A program made the translations under genes and the position numbers. A stretch of DNA of 10,447 bases, taken from positions 1 through 10,447 of the forward strand of contig JAITNZ010000121.1 in the NCBI GenBank assembly GCA_031290205.1, written 5' to 3'. The notes below the pieces were generated by a model. That model saw nothing but the letters and a program-made list of their open reading frames with translations, had not been told where the DNA came from and made no database searches. The number at the start of each line of letters is the position of its first letter. Within the stretch, counting starts at the first letter, position 1. Origin of the DNA: Spirochaetaceae bacterium (lineage in GTDB: Bacteria; Spirochaetota; Spirochaetia; Treponematales; Breznakiellaceae). Below, one piece after another: positions 5,775 through 10,447 of the stretch.

Positions 5775-7807
5775 TGCGTCCAGAAAAAATGAAGCAGCTC
5801 GAGATAACCGTGCTGCAGAGCGATGTCGATAATGTGCTGAAATTTTTAGGAACGCACGGCGTGTTGCAGTTTTCTTACCGCGATAAGGCGCGTAAGAAGA
5901 GCGATGCTGAGCTTGCCTTGACGAAAAAGCTCGACGACGCTCTGGGCAATCTAAAGAACGCCGCCGCCTATCTGGGTGTGGAACTGCCGGAAGAGCCCGG
6001 CGAGCGGACTGAAAAATCGAGCGAGGCGGACGACAAGTCGCTTGCGCTGCTTGTCGAGACGGTGTCCGCCCTGCAAAATGCCGAATACAAGCTGAATCTG
6101 GAAAAAGAGCGGCTCGGCGACCGGCTTACAGCTTTTGCCGGTTTTGAGGGGCTTGCGCTGGATGTTCCGCTCGATAAAATCAATGATTTTTCGTTTCTCA
6201 ATCTGAAAATCGGCAGACTGGAACAGGACAAACAGGAAAAACTCAAGGCGAATCTGGGGGATAGGGCGCTCGTCCTGCCGCTCGGCAGCGATGAGGTGCT
6301 GGTCGCCTCTTCACGGGCGAACCGTTTTGCCCTCGATACGGAGCTTTCTAAGGAAAATTGGACGCCCGCCCCTATCCCTGAGGAGGCGCAGGCTCAGTCT
6401 GAGGAAACGGTCAACGCCATGCGGGAGCGGCTTGCCGAAATCGAGCAGGAGCTCGCGGGATTTTCCGCACAAAAGGCGCATCAGAGCGAAAATTTCGGGC
6501 TTTTGCTGAAAAATCTTTATGCATCTTACTTGATGTCGCAGATTATCGACGACATTAAAGGGCGGCTTGTCTCGACGGCAAGCGCCTTCGTCCTTGCTGG
6601 CTGGATTCCGGCGCGCCATCTGAACGTGTTTGCCGGCGCGCTCGGGACGCTTACCGAAGGGCGTATCGCCTGCGCCGCGTTTGACCCATGGGAAGTGGAA
6701 GCCGTCAAACAAGGAAAGGAAAAAATCCCCGTTCAGCTTAAACATGGCTCATTTTTCCGCGCGTTCGAGCCGCTGGTGTTTTCCTACGGGGCGCCGCTCT
6801 ACGGCTCGCTCGACCCGACGCCGATAAGCGCGGTTTTTTTCACGCTGCTTTTTTCGATCATGTTTGGCGATGTCGGGCAGGGCTTGTGCCTCTTCTTGCT
6901 GGGGCTGCTCGTCGCGAACCGGAAAATCAAGCTGTTCAGCTCGTACCGGAATTTCGCCGGACCCTTAAAAATAATCGGGATTGCCGCGATTGTAACCGGC
7001 TTCCTCTACGGGAGTGTTTTTTCGAACGAGGATCTGCTCCGTGCGCCGACGGAAGCGTTCACGCTCTGGCTCTCGCAAACCGGCGCGGGGCGTCTGCTCA
7101 ACCTAAAGCCTGTGGGCAAAATCCTCGAACTAATGCCCGAAAAGGGGAGCATCACCAAGCTCTTTTACTTTTTCGGGTTTACGTTAGCCGTCGGGTTTAT
7201 CCTCAATTCAATCGGCTTGCTTTTTAACATCATCGATAATTTTGTGATGCGCCGTTATCAAAAGGCGCTGCTTTCGAAAAACGGTTTGGCAGGGCTCGTC
7301 TTTTTTTGGTATGCGGTGTTCATCGTCATCCGCGGCATTGTGGGGGGGGGCTTCCAGATCGAAACGCATGATATCATCGTGCTGATCGCCGCCATCTTTC
7401 TTATCGCGGCAGGTCCGTTCATCTGGGCGCTCTGCACCAAAGACAAAAAACTATTTGAAGAAGGGCTCTTCGCCTGCATCATGGAAGCGATCGTCGAAAT
7501 ACTCGAAACCGTATCGGGCTATATTTCCAACAGCGTCAGCTTCCTGCGAGTCGGCGCATTCGCCCTCTCCCACACGATACTTTCGTTCATCATCTTTAAG
7601 ATGGCGGATATTGTCGGCGACGCCGCTCTCGGCACACTTTGGAGCGGGATCATCATCATCTTCGGGAACCTCCTCATCATCGTGCTTGAAGGGATGATAG
7701 TCGCCATCCAAATCGTCCGTCTGCAATACTACGAATTTTTCAGCAAGTTCTGGACAGAAACAGGCGCCAAGTGGACCCCGTTCAAATTTCGCAAAAAGGC
7801 GGATTAG
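5771..7807 (+). CDS. atpI: V-type ATP synthase subunit I (membrane subunit a)
   Basis: The 678-residue protein is the stator subunit a/I of a V-type ATPase, which forms the ion half-channels beside the K-ring in the inner membrane. Residues 1-340 are the soluble arm with long coiled coils (about 40-120 and 205-260); the start KMKQLEITVLQ is typical. From about 350 there are roughly seven or eight membrane helices. Key features are FGDVGQG (365-371), SNSVSFLRVGAFALSHTIL (586-604) with the conserved channel Arg593, and a second conserved arginine at 650 in IQIVRLQYYEFFSKFW. Both arginines needed for ion translocation are therefore present. A run of nine G lies in the coding sequence at 7342-7350. 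The start overlaps subunit C by 4 bp. No subunit K gene follows. Whether it moves protons or Na+ cannot be judged from this subunit. Confidence 0.95.
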   Translation: MMRPEKMKQLEITVLQSDVDNVLKFLGTHGVLQFSYRDKARKKSDAELALTKKLDDALGNLKNAAAYLGVELPEEPGERTEKSSEADDKSLALLVETVSALQNAEYKLNLEKERLGDRLTAFAGFEGLALDVPLDKINDFSFLNLKIGRLEQDKQEKLKANLGDRALVLPLGSDEVLVASSRANRFALDTELSKENWTPAPIPEEAQAQSEETVNAMRERLAEIEQELAGFSAQKAHQSENFGLLLKNLYASYLMSQIIDDIKGRLVSTASAFVLAGWIPARHLNVFAGALGTLTEGRIACAAFDPWEVEAVKQGKEKIPVQLKHGSFFRAFEPLVFSYGAPLYGSLDPTPISAVFFTLLFSIMFGDVGQGLCLFLLGLLVANRKIKLFSSYRNFAGPLKIIGIAAIVTGFLYGSVFSNEDLLRAPTEAFTLWLSQTGAGRLLNLKPVGKILELMPEKGSITKLFYFFGFTLAVGFILNSIGLLFNIIDNFVMRRYQKALLSKNGLAGLVFFWYAVFIVIRGIVGGGFQIETHDIIVLIAAIFLIAAGPFIWALCTKDKKLFEEGLFACIMEAIVEILETVSGYISNSVSFLRVGAFALSHTILSFIIFKMADIVGDAALGTLWSGIIIIFGNLLIIVLEGMIVAIQIVRLQYYEFFSKFWTETGAKWTPFKFRKKAD

Positions 7808-7914
7808 GGGGGAGTAATTCGGAACTGCTGCATACTTCCCACGCACAATTGAGGATGAGGACATACCGGACGCGCCCGCGCTCCTGTCATGCTCCTTGCC
7901 GCGCACTCTGTGGT

Positions 7915-7944
7915 AAGGGCTTTATCCGAGAACGCCCTTTTCTT
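7915..7944 (+). terminator. Candidate terminator after the V-ATPase genes
   Basis: AAGGGC (7915-7920) can pair with GCCCTT (7934-7939) across a 13-nt loop, followed by TTCTT. It lies 107 bp after the subunit I stop, before the convergent Rrf2 operon. The stem is short and the loop long, so this is a weak call. I found no better terminator for the plus-strand operon. Confidence 0.35.
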
Positions 7945-7963
7945 ACTAAAGGCAAGGCTGAAA

Positions 7964-8018
7964 GTGCCTCAGGCACCTGCCGGTGGCGGCGCGGGGGCAG
8001 CTCAAGTACGGGAGCTGC
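7964..8018 (-). terminator. Two hairpins at the end of the Rrf2 operon
   Basis: Reading on the minus strand, GCAGCTC-CCGTACTT-GAGCTGC (8018-7997) overlaps the first base of the second Rrf2 gene's stop codon. A second hairpin, GTGCC-TGA-GGCAC (7976-7964), is followed by TTTC. The first is a perfect 7-bp stem without a U-run; the second has only a short one. Together they may act as the operon's 3' end or transcript-stabilising structure. Confidence 0.4.
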
Positions 8019-8452
8019 TAAATAAAATACATGTAGGACTCGCCGTTTTCGAAGGTGCCGGCGAGGGAGGCGAGGGTTTCGCGGTCGATGACTCGGGCGA
8101 CGCGTTCGTTTATTGCGTCAAAGACGACGCGGCGGACGGTGCGCTGCAATTTTGTTTCAAGCTCGCCTTCAATCGGCGGGTCGATGATCAGCATGTCGCC
8201 TTCGAGCTGGCGCAACGCGTCGCCGATGATGATGTCTTCGGGCGCGCGGGCGAGGATGTAACCGCCGGCGGAGCCTTTCACCGAGCGGATAAAACCCGCC
8301 CTGCGGAGGATTATCGCTACCTGCTCGAGGTAACGCATCGAGATATGCTGCCGTTCGGCGGCGCTGGCAAGCGTTACAAGCCCCTCATTTTTGCGTTGGG
8401 CAAGGTCTATCAGAAGCCGGATGCCGTAACGCCCCCGTCTGGACAGCTTCAT
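8018..8452 (-). CDS. Rrf2-family regulator lacking cysteines
   Basis: This 144-residue DNA-binding protein of the Rrf2 family has the N-terminal winged helix-turn-helix: KLSRRGRYGIRLLIDLA (2-18), a recognition region around 35-50 (QHISMRYLEQVAIILR) and the wing SVKGSAGGYILAR (57-69). IscR- and NsrR-type members bind an Fe-S cluster through three cysteines near residues 90-105. This protein has no cysteine anywhere, so it cannot use that chemistry. It resembles in this respect cluster-free members such as CymR, which controls cysteine metabolism in Firmicutes. It overlaps the upstream Rrf2 gene by 4 bp (ATGA), so the two are made together. Autoregulation or partnership with the neighbouring Rrf2 protein is inference. 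Confidence 0.92.
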   Translation of the reverse strand: MKLSRRGRYGIRLLIDLAQRKNEGLVTLASAAERQHISMRYLEQVAIILRRAGFIRSVKGSAGGYILARAPEDIIIGDALRQLEGDMLIIDPPIEGELETKLQRTVRRVVFDAINERVARVIDRETLASLAGTFENGESYMYFI

Positions 8453-8880
8453 ATCGCATACTCCGGCTCGTGGTCTGCCAGGTAATCATCGACAAGGTCC
8501 TGGAGCGTTATCGAATCAACGCAATCGGCAATGCTCGTGTGCAATGCAAGCCATGTGCGGTAGCTTGGGCACGAAGACTCGGCGGGGCAGTTTTGTCTAT
8601 CAACACATTCGGTGGGCGAAAGCGAGCCTTCGACCGAGCGGAGAATGTCGCCGACCGCGATTGTTTTCGGCGCTTTTTCAAAAAAATAGCCCCCTTGCGG
8701 TCCGCGCACGCCCTGAATTATCCCCGATTTCCGCAGGGGGATGAAGAGTTGTTCAAGATAGCCTTCCGAAATGCCGGTTGCGCCGGCTAACTCCCTCATA
8801 CTCGTGGAACTTTCGCGGTCGAGCAACGCCAGGTAGAGCAGGGCAATCAGCGAATAGCGCCCCTTCGTCGAGATACGCAT
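8449..8880 (-). CDS. IscR-like Rrf2-family regulator with Fe-S ligand motif
   Basis: The 143-residue transcription factor has an Rrf2 winged helix-turn-helix (RISTKGRYSLIALLYLAL at 2-19; recognition region ISEGYLEQLFIPLR at 37-50; wing GVRGPQGGYFFEKA at 57-70). Cys92, Cys98 and Cys104 follow the CX5CX5C spacing of IscR, whose cysteines hold a [2Fe-2S] cluster and make DNA binding respond to Fe-S supply. A fourth cysteine is at 120. The gene sits between a transsulfuration-type enzyme, whose stop codon directly abuts its ATG with no gap, and a cysteine-free Rrf2 paralog. No iscS/iscU-type cluster assembly genes are in the window. The context therefore suggests control of cysteine or sulfur metabolism. 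Target sites are unknown. Confidence 0.93.
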   Translation of the reverse strand: MRISTKGRYSLIALLYLALLDRESSTSMRELAGATGISEGYLEQLFIPLRKSGIIQGVRGPQGGYFFEKAPKTIAVGDILRSVEGSLSPTECVDRQNCPAESSCPSYRTWLALHTSIADCVDSITLQDLVDDYLADHEPEYAI

Positions 8881-10038
8881 TCACGCGCCCATCGCCTGCG
8901 CTAGGTCGGCGATAAGGTCGTCGGGATTTTCGATGCCGATTGAAAGCCGCACGAGGCGCTCGTTTACCCCTGTGGAAAGGCGTATCGCCTCCGGTATCGC
9001 CGAATGGGTCTGCACGAGCGGGTAGGTTACCAGCGACTCGACGCCGCCGAGGCTTTCCGCAAACAAAATCAGTTTGACATTTTTGAGCAGCTTGGCGACA
9101 TCAGCTTCGTCCTTAAAATAAAATGAAATCATCCCGTTGTGCCCCCTCGCCTGCTTTTTCGAAAGCGCATATTGAGGATGGTCGCTCAGCCCCGTGTAAA
9201 AAACTTTTTCGACGTGCCTCTGGGCGCGCAGCCACTGGGCAACCTGCGCCGCATTCGCCTGATGCTTTTCCATGCGGAGGGCGAGCGTCTTCAGCCCTCG
9301 CAGCGTGAGGAAGGCGTCGAAGGGGGAAAGAGCGGCGCCCTCACTCTTCTGGATGTCCAGCAATTTTTCCCGGTGCGTTTCGTTTGAATGCACGATGAAG
9401 CCCGAAAGCGTGTCGTTATGCCCCGCGAGGTATTTTGTCCCACTATGAATCACGAAGTCCGCGCCAAGGTCGAGCGGATTTTGAAAGTAAGGCGTGCAGA
9501 AGGTGTTATCGCTTACAAGGACGCCCCCGCGCTTATGGATAAACTCGGCGCAACGCTGGATGTCGCTCACCTTCATCATCGGGTTCGAGGGCGTTTCGAT
9601 AAAAATCGCCTTCGTTTCCGGGCGTGCCGCCGCCTCAATTTTTGAAAAATCACTGGTATCGACAAACGAAAAGAGGAAGCCATAGCGCGCGTAATAATCG
9701 TGAAAGAGGCGGTAGGTGCCGCCGTAGAGGTCATCGGAGATGATGATATGGTCGCCGGGCATGAAAATCTTGACCATCGCCGAAATCGCGCCCATGCCGG
9801 TGGCAAAGGCGAGGGCATATTTTCCGTGTTCGAGCAGTGCCAGCGTCTTTTCAACGATGCTACGGGTGGGATTGCAGACGCGGCTGTAGTCAAAACCCGT
9901 CGACTCCCCCAAACCAGGGTGCCTAAAGCTGGCGCTCTGATAAATCGGCGCCGCCAATGCGCCCGTAAGCGGCTCGAAATACTCCGCCCCGCGCACAATA
10001 TTCGTGTCCCGATGCAATTTTTCTTGAAATTCCCGCAT
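8881..10038 (-). CDS. Cystathionine gamma-lyase/synthase family PLP enzyme
   Basis: The 385-residue cytoplasmic enzyme of the Cys/Met metabolism PLP family (fold type I) cleaves or forms cystathionine or related thioethers in transsulfuration. Visible motifs are YSRVCNPT (51-58, phosphate contact from the neighbouring subunit), YGGTYRLF (105-112, ring-stacking Tyr), SDNTF (176-180, Asp for the pyridine nitrogen), SGTKYLAGH (199-207, Schiff-base Lys202), SLGGVESLVTYP (329-340) and RLSIGIE (364-370). AESLGGVES fits gamma-lyases, but MetB, MetC, MccB and methionine gamma-lyase cannot be separated safely. I prefer the ATG at 10038, since GGAGGG lies 4 nt upstream; an in-frame ATG at 10050 would add four residues. 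It is the first gene of an operon with two Rrf2 regulators, implying sulfur-responsive control. Confidence 0.93.
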   Translation of the reverse strand: MREFQEKLHRDTNIVRGAEYFEPLTGALAAPIYQSASFRHPGLGESTGFDYSRVCNPTRSIVEKTLALLEHGKYALAFATGMGAISAMVKIFMPGDHIIISDDLYGGTYRLFHDYYARYGFLFSFVDTSDFSKIEAAARPETKAIFIETPSNPMMKVSDIQRCAEFIHKRGGVLVSDNTFCTPYFQNPLDLGADFVIHSGTKYLAGHNDTLSGFIVHSNETHREKLLDIQKSEGAALSPFDAFLTLRGLKTLALRMEKHQANAAQVAQWLRAQRHVEKVFYTGLSDHPQYALSKKQARGHNGMISFYFKDEADVAKLLKNVKLILFAESLGGVESLVTYPLVQTHSAIPEAIRLSTGVNERLVRLSIGIENPDDLIADLAQAMGA

Positions 10039-10067
10039 ATTTCCCTCCATATTTTCCCTTCATTGCG

Positions 10068-10098
10068 CTTAATTCACTTAATTCCCAGACATATTGTA
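10068..10098 (-). promoter_or_regulatory. Candidate promoter and operator of the lyase-Rrf2 operon
   Basis: On the minus strand TACAAT (10098-10093) is a good -10 box; the -35 region 17-18 bp further up is poor, as often seen at activated or repressed promoters. Just downstream, across the expected start of transcription, lies the direct repeat GAATTAAG-T-GAATTAAG (10084-10068). This has a 9-bp period and also forms TTAA-N5-TTAA dyads. It is a plausible binding site for one of the operon's own Rrf2 proteins, but I recognise no established Rrf2 consensus. Confidence 0.35.
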
Positions 10099-10177
10099 GG
10101 ATATAAGGAGAAGTTCTGCTAGCCCCCAAAACCCTTCTTCTTGGGGATAAATTTATTTCTTTACTTTTAGTCGAACC

Positions 10178-10183
10178 TATGAT
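10178..10183 (+). promoter_or_regulatory. Candidate -10 box for the right-end reading frame
   Basis: TATGAT matches the -10 consensus at five of six positions and lies in an AT-rich stretch. No good -35 box is seen. Transcription would begin about 4-10 bp from the ATG at 10194, giving a nearly leaderless message. Confidence 0.25.
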
Positions 10184-10193
10184 AAAATAAATT

Positions 10194-10447
10194 ATGATGA
10201 AAAATGAACCGTTCGGCATCAATGAATTTATCCCGTTTGCGCCGGCGCCAAGAGCGCTTGTTGCCTTGGCTTTCGTAGGAGAAGGGCGTTCACTGCTCAT
10301 TGCGGAGCAAAATCCCTCCCCCAAAGCAAAACCCAGCGGCTTTCGACCCAAACATTATTCATTGTTCATTTTTCATTGTTCATTTTGGGGGGGGGCCGGG
10401 GGGCGGGGGGGGGGGGGGGGGGGGGGGGCGGGGCGGGGGGCGCGCCC
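10194..10447 (+). CDS. Unrecognised open frame running off the window (partial, doubtful)
   Basis: From ATG 10194 (or 10197) a frame stays open to the window end. It begins MMKNEPFGINEFIPFAPAP and continues with a short hydrophobic patch (RALVALAFVGEG) and then SLLIAEQNPSPKAKPSGF. I recognise no family. There is no Shine-Dalgarno site between the -10 box and the ATG. From about 10351 the frame crosses a 14-bp tandem repeat and then a G tract that is probably artefactual, so at most the first 50-55 codons could be authentic. It could be the start of a real gene or chance coding in an intergenic stretch. Confidence 0.25.
   Translation, partial: MMKNEPFGINEFIPFAPAPRALVALAFVGEGRSLLIAEQNPSPKAKPSGFRPKHYSLFIFHCSFWGGAGGRGGGGGGGAGRGAR
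10358..10385. repeat. 14-bp perfect tandem repeat
   Basis: TTCATTGTTCATTT occurs twice in tandem at 10358-10371 and 10372-10385. It directly borders the G-rich tract. Such repetition may have stopped assembly here. Confidence 0.8.
10387..10447. other. Poly-G low-complexity tract at the window end
   Basis: Nearly all bases are G with scattered C, including an uninterrupted run of more than 20 G. This looks like the no-signal poly-G output of two-colour sequencing carried into a contig end. It should not be treated as biological sequence without confirmation. Confidence 0.75.

Noticed and set aside
7808..8017. Remnant of V-ATPase subunit K after subunit I
   Set aside because: A short Gly/Ala-rich translation near 7978-8000 recalls a c-subunit, but there is no hydrophobic hairpin or conserved Glu region in any frame.
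7889..8485. 198-codon plus-strand open frame
   Set aside because: Most of it is the antisense of the cysteine-free Rrf2 gene.
9700..10122. Plus-strand open frame of 140 codons
   Set aside because: It lies opposite the PLP enzyme and its promoter region and shows no family features.

Overview
The window reads as a chromosomal piece from a spirochaete, most likely a Treponema-like uncultured bacterium, perhaps from a gut. This rests on a V-type rather than F-type ATPase, a SecG with a long acidic tail, the gene mixture and a moderately high GC content. The assignment is a judgement from gene content, not a database match. The last ~60 bases are almost pure G/C and look like a contig-edge artefact.

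Layout. Positions 1-355 hold no convincing gene but contain a symmetric array of CACAGAT/ATCTGTG heptamers and two pairs of direct repeats, both at a 66-bp offset. On the minus strand a phospho-sugar mutase (1161-2921) is followed by a short protein related to class III aminotransferases (356-1123). That protein has a clear N-terminal extension but no ATG/GTG/TTG start for it. A 488-bp divergent intergenic region (2922-3409) is packed with inverted repeats, including a 168-bp element with 27-bp arms.

On the plus strand come secG (3410-3841), a spacer with a long stem-loop, a fructose/nitrogen-type PTS EIIA domain protein (3955-4434), and three overlapping or nearly abutting genes: a small coiled-coil V-ATPase stalk-like protein (4427-4750), V-ATPase subunit C (4752-5774) and V-ATPase subunit I (5771-7807). 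The K, A, B, D and E subunits are not here, so the V-ATPase locus is split.

On the minus strand from the right, a cystathionine gamma-lyase/synthase-type PLP enzyme (8881-10038) abuts an IscR-like Rrf2 regulator with an intact CX5CX5C cluster motif (8449-8880). This overlaps by 4 bp a second, cysteine-free Rrf2 protein (8018-8452). The arrangement suggests a sulfur-metabolism operon controlled by its own pair of regulators, one able to bind an Fe-S cluster and one not.

The most interesting points are the coupled Rrf2 pair, the PTS EIIA gene fused by overlap to a partial V-ATPase operon, the shrunken aminotransferase-like protein with an apparent ACG start, and the palindromic element upstream of secG. 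I found no CRISPR system, transposase, tRNA or rRNA.
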